Positions 35,312 through 43,445 of a stretch of DNA of 64,000 nt are shown one piece after another. How positions within the stretch are numbered: position 1 is the first letter of the stretch; each line of letters begins with the position of its first letter. The DNA comes from Chitinophaga niastensis (lineage in GTDB: Bacteria; Bacteroidota; Bacteroidia; Chitinophagales; Chitinophagaceae), in contig NZ_PYAW01000007.1 in NCBI RefSeq assembly GCF_003014755.1, forward strand, positions 124,001 to 188,000. The letters run 5' to 3'. The notes under the pieces are model-generated. The model searched no databases, had not been told where the DNA came from, and saw only the letters and a list, made by a program, of their open reading frames with translations. Both the position numbers and the translations under genes were made by a program.

Positions 35312-36769
35312 ATGTCGCCAGGATTATTATTCTCATTCGTCATTGCCTACTTTGTCATTCTACTGATTGTTGCGTGGTATACGGGCCGCAATTCCAACAA
35401 TGAATCATTTTTTATCGGTAACCGCAACAGTAACTGGATGCTGGTGGCCTTTGGGATGATTGGTACTTCGCTGAGCGGGGTAACTTTTGTTAGTGTACCG
35501 GGAGCTGTTGGCAAAGATGCATTCTCCTATTTTCAGATCACACTGGGATATTTCATTGGTTACATCACTATTGCCTATGTATTGATACCACTCTATTACC
35601 GGCTACAGCTCACTTCTATCTATAATTACCTGGATACCCGCTTTGGGAGAAAATCTTATAAAACGGGGGCTTCCTTTTTTATTCTTTCCCGTACACTGGG
35701 CGCCACTGCAAGATTATACCTCGTGGTAAGAATATTACAGGATGCGATCCTTTCCAGCTTTGGTGTGCCCTTCTGGCTGACGACCCTTATCATATTATTT
35801 ATGATACTGCTCTACACTTATGAAGGCGGGGTAAAAACCATTGTATACACCGATACCCTGCAAACTACGTGTATGCTGGCGGGGCTCGTGATCTGTGTAG
35901 GATTTATCCTGCATACGATGAACCTTGGCTTTGGCGAAAGTATTGTAGCCATGCAGCAGAAAGGATTGACAAGGATCTTTAATACAGATCCCAACGACAA
36001 ATTATTTTTTATAAAACAGATACTGGCCGGCGCCTTTATCACTATTACGATGACAGGTCTTGATCAGGAAATGATGCAGAAAAATATCTCTGTAAAAACT
36101 TTAAAAGACGCTAAGAAAAATATGGTGTCGCTGGCTTTTATCATGTTAATTGTGATAGGCCTGTTCCTGTTCCTGGGAGGACTGCTGCACCTCTACGCTG
36201 CTCAACAACAGGTAACAGTAGATGGTGATAAATTATTTCCTGAACTGGCGCTGCATCATATGCCACCAGTGATTTCCGTAATCTTTATTGTGGCGCTGAT
36301 CTCTGCACTGTTTCCCAGTGCAGATGGTGCCATGACAGCACTCACTTCTTCTTTCTGCATCGACATACTGGATATGCAGCGCAGAACGGACTGGACAGAA
36401 GCGGAGAAGAAAAAGTACCGTCAACGTATACACCTGCTGATGGCATTTATATTCCTGTTATTTGTGATGGTATTTGAGTGGGTGAATAACCAGAGTATGA
36501 TTGGGGTGATCCTGAAAGTAGCCACCTATACCTACGGACCTTTGCTGGGTCTTTTTGCATTTGGTATTTTAACGAAGCGTCGTGTGAATGATGCACTGGT
36601 GCCGGTAGTATGTGTAGCCGCTCCCTTGCTGTGTTTTGTGGTAGACAAATACCAGTCGTTCTTCCTGGGCAATTTTCAGATAGGCCTGGAATTACTGATC
36701 ATTAATGGGTTATTTACTTTTATCGGATTATTACTAATATCTCATAAAGAAGATCCCAGGGCGCTTTAA
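35312..36769 (+). CDS. Sodium:solute symporter (SSS family)
   Basis: A 485-residue inner-membrane transporter with about 13 helices. The N-terminal segment YTGRNSNNESFFIGNRNSNW followed by FGMIGTSLSGVTFVSVPG matches the SSS family, whose helix 1 and helix 8 form the Na+ site. The segment LISALFPSADGAMTALTSS corresponds to the helix 8 Na+-binding region. Substrates in this family include sugars, sialic acid, proline and pantothenate; Bacteroidota members often take up sugars or sialic acid. It is convergent with the K+ channel gene, and the two stop codons overlap at 36766-36769. Confidence 0.9.
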   Translation: MSPGLLFSFVIAYFVILLIVAWYTGRNSNNESFFIGNRNSNWMLVAFGMIGTSLSGVTFVSVPGAVGKDAFSYFQITLGYFIGYITIAYVLIPLYYRLQLTSIYNYLDTRFGRKSYKTGASFFILSRTLGATARLYLVVRILQDAILSSFGVPFWLTTLIILFMILLYTYEGGVKTIVYTDTLQTTCMLAGLVICVGFILHTMNLGFGESIVAMQQKGLTRIFNTDPNDKLFFIKQILAGAFITITMTGLDQEMMQKNISVKTLKDAKKNMVSLAFIMLIVIGLFLFLGGLLHLYAAQQQVTVDGDKLFPELALHHMPPVISVIFIVALISALFPSADGAMTALTSSFCIDILDMQRRTDWTEAEKKKYRQRIHLLMAFIFLLFVMVFEWVNNQSMIGVILKVATYTYGPLLGLFAFGILTKRRVNDALVPVVCVAAPLLCFVVDKYQSFFLGNFQIGLELLIINGLFTFIGLLLISHKEDPRAL

Positions 36770-36785
36770 GCCCCTGGATCTTCTA
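36750..36785. terminator. Shared hairpin over two overlapping stop codons
   Basis: AGATCCCAGGGC and GCCCCTGGATCT flank GCTTTAA and can pair with one bulge, so the last codons of the convergent symporter and channel genes also form a hairpin. It may serve as a terminator for both, though it has no T-tract. Confidence 0.4.
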
Positions 36786-37734
36786 TTGGTTTTGATGTAT
36801 TCAGGTGATGTAATTCCAGAATTGTTGTCTTCCCATTTTCACTTTCGCGGTACATCGGTATAAACTTCCTGTTGAACGTTATTTCCTGGTATGTATAAGA
36901 AGTACGTTGTATAACCGTATTGGCATATACATCGTTGAAACCTCTTACGGTTACATAAATCTCCACATCTGCATTTTCCAGGTCCTGCGCTGAGAAGCCC
37001 AGCAGTGGGCTATCGTCATCGATAGTATGCACTACTGTCCAGTTCATGGACAAGGATTCTATTTTATTTCTTTCCAGGGAGAGTGTATAAAACTGGTACA
37101 CCGCATTGCCATTATCCTGGATCTGTAATCCTGCTGTAACCAGTACTTCCACATTAGTGAGCGTATGGTGTTCCTTATAGGAGGCGAACCGGAACATCAG
37201 CGCTGTTTTACCCTTAAAGGGCGCAATGAGTGCCTCATCGCTGAACAACAGGTGAGCTCTTGGTCTGGAGAAGCGGCCATAGATAAGACCTGTAGCTACT
37301 GCAAACGATAAGAAGCCGCTCATGGCTTCTATGGCGGCCGTCATGTTAGCGCCATCACCTATTGGATTTACACGGCCATAACCCACAGTAGTAAAGGTTT
37401 CTGTACTGAAGAAAAACAGCTCTTTAAATTTAGCCCAGGTGGTTTGCCCTATGATGCCCTGCAGTTGCTCCGGTCCTAACATCCAGTAAATGCTGGTATA
37501 CAGCAGGTTGATGGAGAAATAAAAAAGCAGAATCACACAACCGAATTTCCATGCCGGTAAATTCAGTAATGCATGATAGATATTAAACCTGTACATAAAT
37601 GGGCGGCCTTCGCGGCGTATATTAAAACTCCCGTCACGATTAATAAAACGGCCACCAAAGCCATTTGGATTGGTACCAAAACCAGTGTCATCATTTTTTC
37701 TGGAGAAAGGGTTGATTCTTTTCAGGAGCGCCAT
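36766..37734 (-). CDS. Inward-rectifier-type (Kir) potassium channel
   Basis: A 322-residue KirBac-like channel. Two membrane helices (about 60-85 and 130-155) flank the pore loop TETFTTVGYG, whose selectivity filter TVGYG is at 116-120. The C-terminal half (160-310) is the immunoglobulin-like Kir cytoplasmic domain with ALMFRFASYKEHHTLTNVEV and SPLLGFSAQDLENADVEIYV, as in KirBac proteins. An N-terminal basic stretch (RFNIYHALLNL slide helix) precedes helix 1. It moves K+ across the inner membrane; gating ligands are unknown. It is convergent with the symporter, sharing the TTAA at the stop codons. Confidence 0.93.
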   Translation of the reverse strand: MALLKRINPFSRKNDDTGFGTNPNGFGGRFINRDGSFNIRREGRPFMYRFNIYHALLNLPAWKFGCVILLFYFSINLLYTSIYWMLGPEQLQGIIGQTTWAKFKELFFFSTETFTTVGYGRVNPIGDGANMTAAIEAMSGFLSFAVATGLIYGRFSRPRAHLLFSDEALIAPFKGKTALMFRFASYKEHHTLTNVEVLVTAGLQIQDNGNAVYQFYTLSLERNKIESLSMNWTVVHTIDDDSPLLGFSAQDLENADVEIYVTVRGFNDVYANTVIQRTSYTYQEITFNRKFIPMYRESENGKTTILELHHLNTSKPIEDPGA

Positions 37735-38006
37735 AACGGATTATTTATGGCGTAAAGCTAAGAAGATATTTATTAATTATCTCCTGGGGGATTGGTGCGA
37801 AAAAGGATTACAAATTATACCAATCCAGAAATTACATTCCCGATTTTTGCAACTGAAGATTGGAATGTAATAGAAATTTTCTTCTGTTATTTTTTTCTAT
37901 TAAGATTCAATTTACAAATGCAGAAAATAATTTCAATTTCTTGCATAAGAAATTTTCAGACCAATGGCTCTTAACTTGAAAATAAATTTTTCTTAACTTT
38001 ATTATT

Positions 38007-38177
38007 ATGGATAAAGAAACGCAGAAAAAAGTTCATGCCCTTCTTCTCAAAGCGAAGCAATGTGAAGATCGTAACATCAAGGATACCTTGAAGTCAGGGG
38101 AAACAAGTTCTCTGGGTAAGGCAATCAAAACCAAAGAACAAGCGCATATATTTATGACAATATTAAAGTCATTATAA
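38007..38177 (+). CDS. Small hypothetical protein (56 residues)
   Basis: An open reading frame starting MDKETQKKVHALLLKAKQC and ending FMTILKSL, in a gap between two minus-strand genes. It is followed within 30 bp by a good intrinsic terminator (38205-38241), which supports transcription on the plus strand. The composition is soluble, helical and Lys-rich, with no signal peptide, membrane segment or Cys pair. I do not recognise the family. It may be a small regulatory protein or a part of a larger unknown unit. An ATG after an AT-rich leader is usual for this phylum, which lacks strong Shine-Dalgarno sites. Confidence 0.6.
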   Translation: MDKETQKKVHALLLKAKQCEDRNIKDTLKSGETSSLGKAIKTKEQAHIFMTILKSL

Positions 38178-38204
38178 TTTTTACCATATAAGTAAAACTC
38201 GTAT

Positions 38205-38241
38205 AAAAAAGCGTGCAGATAATACCTGCACGCTTTTTATT
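38205..38241. terminator. Bidirectional intrinsic terminator
   Basis: AGCGTGCAG (38210-38218) pairs with CTGCACGCT (38226-38234), with A6 before and T5 after. It lies between the 56-residue gene and the FrnE-like gene and can serve both strands. Confidence 0.85.
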
Positions 38242-38260
38242 TTCTCTCGTAATAATAAAT

Positions 38261-38968
38261 TTAATTACACTCCCCATCAGGCGTACAAACCTGTCCTGAT
38301 AACGTTTCCAGTTCTATCACCGGTTGTGTTTTTTTCCATTCTGTAAAGGCCTGTTCCAATGCCTTTGAAAATGCTTCTACCGGCTGCGCACCTGATACGC
38401 CCAGCTTACGGTCCAGTACAAAAAAAGGAACGCCTCTGATACCTAACTGTTGTGCTTCGTTTACATCTTCATTTACAGCAGCGGCATAGTCATTTGACTG
38501 GAGAACAGCAGCTACTTCGGTTTTATCCAGGCCTATTTCTGCGCCTAATTCCAGGAGCGTTTGCTGATTGCTCATGTCTTTGCCTTCTGTGAAGTAGGCA
38601 GTAAACAATCTTTCTTCTGCGGCATCACCCAGTTGGTGCTTTTTAGCCAGCTGTATCAGGCGATGGGCATCAAATGAATTAGCAATAACTGCTTTATCAA
38701 AATTATAGGTCAGCCCTACTTCTTTAGCGGTGTTGGTGAGTTGTGCGTGTACAGACAAGGACCAATCACGGGATTGTCCTTTCATTTCTGCTACGTAATC
38801 GTAAACATCCTTATCCGGTTGTGATTTCAGTGCAGGATTCAGCTGAAAGCTCTTCCATTCCACTTCAATTTTATCTTTGCCGGGAAATTGTTCCAGTGCT
38901 GCTTCAAACTTCCGTTTGCCGATATAGCAAAACGGGCACATGATGTCAGACCATATTTCTACTTTCAT
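38261..38968 (-). CDS. DsbA-like oxidoreductase, FrnE type
   Basis: A 235-residue cytosolic thioredoxin-fold protein with an all-helical insertion. The CPFC redox motif is at 11-14 after MKVEIWSDIM, and the cis-Pro loop GIRGVPFFVLDRK is near 180. FrnE homologues have disulfide isomerase or oxidative-stress activity. The C-terminal CTPDGEC adds a second Cys pair that could cycle with the CPFC motif. It has no signal peptide. It is divergent from an HxlR regulator 106 bp away, which may sense redox or electrophiles and control it. Confidence 0.9.
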   Translation of the reverse strand: MKVEIWSDIMCPFCYIGKRKFEAALEQFPGKDKIEVEWKSFQLNPALKSQPDKDVYDYVAEMKGQSRDWSLSVHAQLTNTAKEVGLTYNFDKAVIANSFDAHRLIQLAKKHQLGDAAEERLFTAYFTEGKDMSNQQTLLELGAEIGLDKTEVAAVLQSNDYAAAVNEDVNEAQQLGIRGVPFFVLDRKLGVSGAQPVEAFSKALEQAFTEWKKTQPVIELETLSGQVCTPDGECN

Positions 38969-39074
38969 ATATTTTATTTAGCATCCAGCTGCAAAGTTAA
39001 TATATTTGCTATCAAAAAGTAACCAGTTACCTTAAAGTAAGTGCTTTACAAGAGGTAACCAACCTATATTGAAA

Positions 39075-39452
39075 ATGAAGACAGTACTACATGGAGGCTG
39101 TGGTGAAACAGCTACCGAACTACATACAGATTGCCACAAGGTAATAATGCCTGTAAGAGATGCGCTGGACGTGATCAGCGGCAAATGGAAGCTGCCTATC
39201 ATTATTGCAGTTTCCAGGGGACATAAACGTTTCCGGGATATTGAACGCAGTATTCCCAAAATCACTTCCAAGGTACTTTCCAAAGAACTGAAAGACCTAG
39301 AAGCACATAAACTGGTAAAACGCACGGTGTACGATAGTCAGCCGGTATCTGTAGAATATACCCTCACGGCTTATGCAGATACACTGGATAGCGTGATAAA
39401 CGCTCTGCAACAATGGGGCTTGCAGCACCGGAAGAAGATCATTGGGAAATAA
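39075..39452 (+). CDS. HxlR family transcription regulator
   Basis: A winged-helix regulator of 125 residues. The HxlR core CHKVIMPVRDALDVISGKWKLPII, then RFRDIERSIPKITSKVLSKELKDLE (recognition helix), is intact. Three cysteines in the first 25 residues could sense oxidants or aldehydes as in related regulators. The ATG at 39075 is chosen; a TTG two codons upstream is possible. It is divergent from the FrnE gene and convergent with a quinone-oxidoreductase-like gene. The TAA stop (39450-39452) runs into element H. Confidence 0.88.
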   Translation: MKTVLHGGCGETATELHTDCHKVIMPVRDALDVISGKWKLPIIIAVSRGHKRFRDIERSIPKITSKVLSKELKDLEAHKLVKRTVYDSQPVSVEYTLTAYADTLDSVINALQQWGLQHRKKIIGK

Positions 39453-39511
39453 ATTACGAATTGCGAATTACGGATCGGAGCAATCTTCGCTTATATCCGT
39501 AATTCGTAATT
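39452..39511. repeat. Palindromic element H (GAATTAC heptamers)
   Basis: The left arm has AATTACGAATTGCGAATTAC followed by GGAT, while the right arm has one heptamer fewer (ATCCGTAATTCGTAATT). The centre GGATCGGAGCAATCTTCGCTTATATCC is nearly the same as in element G, differing at three positions. It sits between the convergent stops of the HxlR and oxidoreductase genes. Confidence 0.88.
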
Positions 39512-39517
39512 ATTATA

Positions 39518-40444
39518 TTACTCCTCAGATATCCTCAATACAATCTTCCCTCTGCCGGGACCACCATTTTGACTGTAATCCTGCGCTGCTGCTGCGTGCG
39601 ACAAAGACTTAAACACCTTGCGAACATAAGGTTTGATCAGTTCCTTGTGCAGCAACTTATCTATTTCTTTCATAGCTGTAACTGTTTTGGTGCCGCCCCA
39701 TAACGCCCGGATACCCGCTGCTTCCACCTTTTCAGGTGTTGGCATATTAACGATACATAGTAGTAGTCCACCGGGTTTAACCACCGCAATAGACCGATTG
39801 GTGGTTTCTCCCCCTACTGTATCAAACACGATGTCCACTGGTGACATCTGTGTTTCAAAAGGGGCCGCTTTATAATCAATCACTTCATTGGCTCCCAGGG
39901 AAGTTACAAAATCCATGTTCTCCGCGCTGGCAGTGGCTATTACATAAGCCCCGGCATTAAAAGCCAGTTGTACTGCAAAAAGACCAACCCCACCTGCCCC
40001 TGCATGGATCAGGATACGTTGCCCTTTTGTAAGTTTAGCTACATCAAACAAGGCGCCCCAGGCGGTTTTGCCGCCACCCATGGCTGCCGCTTCTTCAAAA
40101 GACAAATGCAGTGGTTTGTGGTACAACTGAACGGCCGGTGCTACTGCATAAGCAGCGTAGGAACCGTCTACCGCACCATACACTTCATCTCCTATCTTCA
40201 TTCCAAATACGCCATCACCAACAGCAGTAACAACGCCGGACGCTTCTACACCGGGCGTAAAAGGCAATGGATGCTGCATCATACCTTCTCTTATCTTCCA
40301 ATCTATAGGATTTACGCCACTGGCAACAATTTTCAGGAGCACTTCGTCCTTCGCCGGTACTGGAACCGGCACCTCTTCCAAAAAGAGCTGATCGGATGCA
40401 CCATAGGCGTGTACACGAATAGCAGGTATATGAAGGTTTCGCAT
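39518..40444 (-). CDS. NADP-dependent zinc-free alcohol dehydrogenase / quinone oxidoreductase
   Basis: A medium-chain dehydrogenase/reductase of 308 residues. The N-terminal GroES-like domain holds GVNPIDWKIREGMM and TPGVEASGVVTAVG; the Rossmann domain has the AAMGGGKTAWGAL and HAGAGGVGLFAVQLA nucleotide loop. The structural and catalytic zinc cysteines of true alcohol dehydrogenases are missing, so it belongs with quinone oxidoreductases. It may reduce enones or quinones. The ATG at 40444 begins the conserved MRNLHIPAIRVHAYG. Its genomic neighbour is HxlR, convergent across element H. Confidence 0.88.
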   Translation of the reverse strand: MRNLHIPAIRVHAYGASDQLFLEEVPVPVPAKDEVLLKIVASGVNPIDWKIREGMMQHPLPFTPGVEASGVVTAVGDGVFGMKIGDEVYGAVDGSYAAYAVAPAVQLYHKPLHLSFEEAAAMGGGKTAWGALFDVAKLTKGQRILIHAGAGGVGLFAVQLAFNAGAYVIATASAENMDFVTSLGANEVIDYKAAPFETQMSPVDIVFDTVGGETTNRSIAVVKPGGLLLCIVNMPTPEKVEAAGIRALWGGTKTVTAMKEIDKLLHKELIKPYVRKVFKSLSHAAAAQDYSQNGGPGRGKIVLRISEE

Positions 40445-40536
40445 GGGTTTCGTTTTTATGTAATTAAAAATAGGGAAAAGTAAGGAGATAAGCATTGCAT
40501 ACCAATCACATAAACGGCAGTTCGGACATTATTTTT

Positions 40537-40544
40537 TACCTTTG
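40537..40544 (+). promoter_or_regulatory. DEAD-box helicase promoter, -7 box TACCTTTG
   Basis: TACCTTTG matches TAnnTTTG exactly and lies 22 bp before the helicase ATG at 40567, giving a leader of about 15 nt. The -33 element is weak (TTCGG near 40520). Confidence 0.5.
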
Positions 40545-40566
40545 TCCTTCATATTATAGTAGCACA

Positions 40567-41898
40567 ATGACTTTTGGTGATTTAAACCTGAATACTCCTT
40601 TATTAAACGCTTTAGATGAATTAGGCTATAAAAGGCCTACCACTATACAACAGCGGGCTTTCTCCGTCATCATGTCCGGTCAGGATGTATGCGGAATTGC
40701 GCAAACCGGTACCGGTAAAACATTTGCTTACCTGCTTCCCACCCTTCGTCAATTTAAGTATACGAAAGAGAAATACCCACAGGTGCTGATCATTGTACCC
40801 ACGAGGGAACTGGTAGTACAGGTAGTAGAAGCGGTAAAAAAACTCACCACCTACATGAACGTAGAGGTGTTGGGTGTATATGGCGGTGTGAACATGAACC
40901 CCCAGATGGAGGCAGTAAAAGATAAGCTGGATATACTCGTAGCTACTCCCGGAAGGCTCTACGACATCATTCTCAGCGGTGCGTTGAAAGTTAAATCCAT
41001 TAAGCGACTGATTATTGACGAGGTGGATGAAATGCTCAACCTGGGCTTCCGGACACAGTTGCGGAACATTATGGACCTGCTTCCTCAAAAAAGACAGAAC
41101 CTGATGTTTTCTGCTACTATTACTGAAGAGGTAGAGAAAATGATACAGACTCACTTTGCCAATCCGGTAATGATAGAAGCAGCACCAACTGGTACGCCGC
41201 TGGAAAATATCGACCAGATTGTGTACAAGGTACCTAACTTCTATACTAAGGTAAACCTGCTGGAACTGCTGATTACAGAAGATGCCAGCATGACAAAGAC
41301 CCTCATCTTTGCCGCTACCAAACAACTGGCAGATGACCTGCACGAACAGCTGGAGAAAGAGTTTCCGGGCAAAGTAGGGATTATCCACTCCAACAAGGAA
41401 CAGAACCACCGTTTCAGGACGGTAAATAGCTTCCAGAACGGAGAATACCGTTTTCTGATTGCTACAGATATTATTGCCCGTGGATTAGATATTGCAGAAG
41501 TAACACATGTCATCAACTTTGATACCCCCGAGGTACCGGAAAGCTACATACATCGTATAGGCAGAACCGGTAGAGCGGATAAAAAAGGTATTTCCATTTT
41601 GCTGACCAAAGATGCAGAACAGGAAGACCTCGAAAGGATAGAAAGCCTGATGAACTACGCTATACCAGTGCAACCTTTACCGGAAGACCTGGTTATTTCT
41701 GATGTGCTTACGGAAGATGAGAAACCGAAAATTCACATGCGTAATACATTGGTGAAGGCTCCCAAACGTGAAGATGCAGGCCCTGCTTTCCATCAGAAGC
41801 TGGCCAAAAATCTGAAGCGGAACAACAAGGTTACACATAAAGAGAAAATGATGTTGAAGTATGGTAAGCCTAAGAAAAGAGGCGCCAAGAAGAAATAA
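40567..41898 (+). CDS. DEAD-box RNA helicase (DEVD variant)
   Basis: An ATP-dependent RNA helicase of 443 residues. The motifs are Q-motif region TTIQQRAFSVIMSGQD, motif I AQTGTGKT (45-52), Ia PTRELVVQ, II DEVD (151-154, where the family usually has DEAD), III SAT (182-184) and VI HRIGRTGR. The C-terminal tail (HKEKMMLKYGKPKKRGAKKK) is strongly basic, as in RhlE-type ribosome or cold-shock helicases. It is monocistronic with its own promoter, followed by palindrome K. Confidence 0.94.
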   Translation: MTFGDLNLNTPLLNALDELGYKRPTTIQQRAFSVIMSGQDVCGIAQTGTGKTFAYLLPTLRQFKYTKEKYPQVLIIVPTRELVVQVVEAVKKLTTYMNVEVLGVYGGVNMNPQMEAVKDKLDILVATPGRLYDIILSGALKVKSIKRLIIDEVDEMLNLGFRTQLRNIMDLLPQKRQNLMFSATITEEVEKMIQTHFANPVMIEAAPTGTPLENIDQIVYKVPNFYTKVNLLELLITEDASMTKTLIFAATKQLADDLHEQLEKEFPGKVGIIHSNKEQNHRFRTVNSFQNGEYRFLIATDIIARGLDIAEVTHVINFDTPEVPESYIHRIGRTGRADKKGISILLTKDAEQEDLERIESLMNYAIPVQPLPEDLVISDVLTEDEKPKIHMRNTLVKAPKREDAGPAFHQKLAKNLKRNNKVTHKEKMMLKYGKPKKRGAKKK

Positions 41899-41909
41899 AT
41901 CAACAGGTA

Positions 41910-41987
41910 TCCGGATTTTTTGATGTTGAATTTATACATGCAGAGAGATCTGCATTTGAAATAAAATTCAACATCAAAAAATCCGGA
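41910..41987. repeat. Palindromic element K, 24-nt perfect arms
   Basis: TCCGGATTTTTTGATGTTGAATTT (24 nt, 41910-41933) is matched exactly by its reverse complement at 41964-41987. The loop holds an inner hairpin ATGCAGA-GAGA-TCTGCAT. It lies 11 bp after the helicase stop. The arm contains GATT/TTGAT units but the tandem order is less clear than in other elements, and it may simply be a terminator-like relative. Confidence 0.75.
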
Positions 41988-41991
41988 AATA

Positions 41992-42087
41992 TTAACGCAG
42001 GATCTCCCACTGCATATACCTGGCGCTTTTAGCCACGCAGCTTAATGCATCCCGCACATAATTGTTGCCTCCGCTCCACAAATACAT
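41992..42087 (-). pseudogene. Possible 3' remnant of a decayed gene
   Basis: A 31-codon minus-strand frame reads MYLWSGGNNYVRDALSCVAK, then SARYMQWEILR and TAA, with a stop just before the ATG. The composition looks like the end of a real protein and the stop abuts element K, as stops do for other elements. The family is not recognised. Confidence 0.25.
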
Positions 42088-42359
42088 GCTTCAATCCTGA
42101 TTTTAAGCTTAACTGTCCGATTAACAACTAATTAACAAAAACCTTTGATAATCCGGAATCCGTCCTTGCAAACCAATCGAATATACCCTAGAGCGTCATT
42201 GATTGTCTATTTGAATTCCTTTTTTGGCTGACAGTACTTATATATAACAGTAGCGGGCCTTTCAGCTGATACATATCATTTTTCAACCAATTAATCGAAT
42301 ACATTTTCCGACATGGCAGGAATCACACCATTCTGCATATTATCAATTTAAAGCTAAGC
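42088..42359. other. AT-rich upstream region of the sigma factor
   Basis: About 270 bp between the possible gene remnant and the sigma factor start. I see no clear TAnnTTTG box and no open reading frame. It probably carries the sigma factor promoter. Confidence 0.4.
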
Positions 42360-42917
42360 ATGAGTACCTCAGATAACGATACCGCATTGCTTGCATACTT
42401 GAAGACAGGCAGTCTTCAGGCTTTCCGTCATTTTTATTTCACCTACCGGCATTGGCTGTTTCTAACGGCCATGACTATACTAAAAGATGAAATAGAATCA
42501 CAGGAACTGGTCCAGGAGTTTTTTATCGATTTCTGGCAAAATGATCGTTATCAAAAAATTGATCTTACCAACATTCAGACATTAAAGAATTTTCTTTTTG
42601 TAAGTATCAAGAACCGTTGCCTCAACCAAATAGCCAAAGATGCTACCCGCAAAAGAAGGATGAAAGACATTATGCTTCCTGAAGAATATACCCTTCCCAA
42701 TAATAAATTAGAGAACAATGAATTAAAAGAACTCCTGGAAGGCGCCATCAATCAATTACCGGAACGACAATCACAGGTATTCCGGCTGGCTTACCAGGAG
42801 CACAAAACACGCAAAGAAATAGCGGCTTCTATGCAAATCAGTGAAGAAACAGTAAAAAAACAAGTAGCCAACGCCCTCAAAACCTTACGCGCCTACTTAA
42901 GAAAAATGCAATTTTAA
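42360..42917 (+). CDS. ECF-type RNA polymerase sigma-70 factor
   Basis: A 185-residue extracytoplasmic-function sigma factor. Region 2 covers about 20-90 (FYFTYRHWLFLTAMTILKDEIESQELVQEFFIDFWQN, the core-binding and -10 region). Region 4 covers 125-180 (INQLPERQSQVFRLAY, then TRKEIAASMQISEETVKKQVANALKTLR, the -35 HTH). Bacteroidota ECF factors of this kind normally pair with a FecR anti-sigma factor and a SusC with an STN domain. Here the next gene is only a 67-residue FecR-like fragment and no STN-bearing receptor is nearby. Confidence 0.92.
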   Translation: MSTSDNDTALLAYLKTGSLQAFRHFYFTYRHWLFLTAMTILKDEIESQELVQEFFIDFWQNDRYQKIDLTNIQTLKNFLFVSIKNRCLNQIAKDATRKRRMKDIMLPEEYTLPNNKLENNELKELLEGAINQLPERQSQVFRLAYQEHKTRKEIAASMQISEETVKKQVANALKTLRAYLRKMQF

Positions 42918-42953
42918 TACCCCGTCAAATTAAATAAGCTGTTAATAGATTGT

Positions 42954-43157
42954 ATGAACAGCTCGGATGAAATATACCGGTTAATGACAGAGAAGCTCGC
43001 TGGAGAAATCTCCGCTGTAGATGAACAGTTGCTGGATGAAATAATGGAAGAAGACCCTATAGTGGGTGAAAAATGGAAAGGTATCTATCAGCTCAAAGCA
43101 TCTACTGAGCCGGCTCCGTGGCTGGATGTGATCAAAATAATCAGGCGATCCAAATAA
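42954..43157 (+). CDS. Short FecR-like anti-sigma N-terminal domain
   Basis: A 67-residue protein 36 bp after the sigma factor stop. MNSSDEIYRLMTEKLAGEIS, then AVDEQLLDEIMEEDPIVGEKW resembles the N-terminal cytosolic DUF4880-type helix bundle of FecR anti-sigma factors (I/L-x-x-L-x-x-K-L-x-G-E-x-S). The transmembrane and periplasmic parts are missing. Either it is a minimal soluble anti-sigma factor or the remnant of a truncated FecR gene. The tail IIRRSK is basic and the frame closes normally. The call is tentative. Confidence 0.5.
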   Translation: MNSSDEIYRLMTEKLAGEISAVDEQLLDEIMEEDPIVGEKWKGIYQLKASTEPAPWLDVIKIIRRSK

Positions 43158-43187
43158 TATTATCAACCACCAAAAACCGAAGTAAAT

Positions 43188-43445
43188 ATGATGGACCACT
43201 CAAAAGTCATATTCCCCGTGAAACCTTACCAACCGATTATGCTGCACAGAAAATACCAGGCAAAACTAAATGAAATAGCAAAGTACATTACCAGGTATCC
43301 CGAACAACCCGATATAGTGGAACACCTCTGTATGGAATTCCAGGTAGCAAAAGAACTGCTGGAAGTCCCGTTTGAACAGGAGTTCAACATCTCATTGGCT
43401 GATTTTGTGATAAGGGCGGGAATAACTAAAATACCTGTTATTTAA
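43188..43445 (+). CDS. Small protein resembling part of an AraC HTH
   Basis: An 85-residue protein 30 bp after the FecR-like gene, whose end overlaps the convergent LysR gene by 8 bp. Its second half has the spacing of one AraC-type helix-turn-helix: I-x-K-Y-I-T-R-Y, then V-E-H-L-C-M-E-F-Q-V-A-K-E-L-L, then F-E-Q-E-F-N-I-S-L-A-D-F-V-I-R-A. No effector domain is present. It may be a minimal DNA-binding protein working with the adjacent sigma factor. The similarity is my visual match and needs a profile search. Confidence 0.45.
   Translation: MMDHSKVIFPVKPYQPIMLHRKYQAKLNEIAKYITRYPEQPDIVEHLCMEFQVAKELLEVPFEQEFNISLADFVIRAGITKIPVI

Noticed and set aside
42088..42359. Possible riboswitch before the sigma factor
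   Set aside because: I could not identify any conserved riboswitch core or pairing; only AT-rich sequence is seen.
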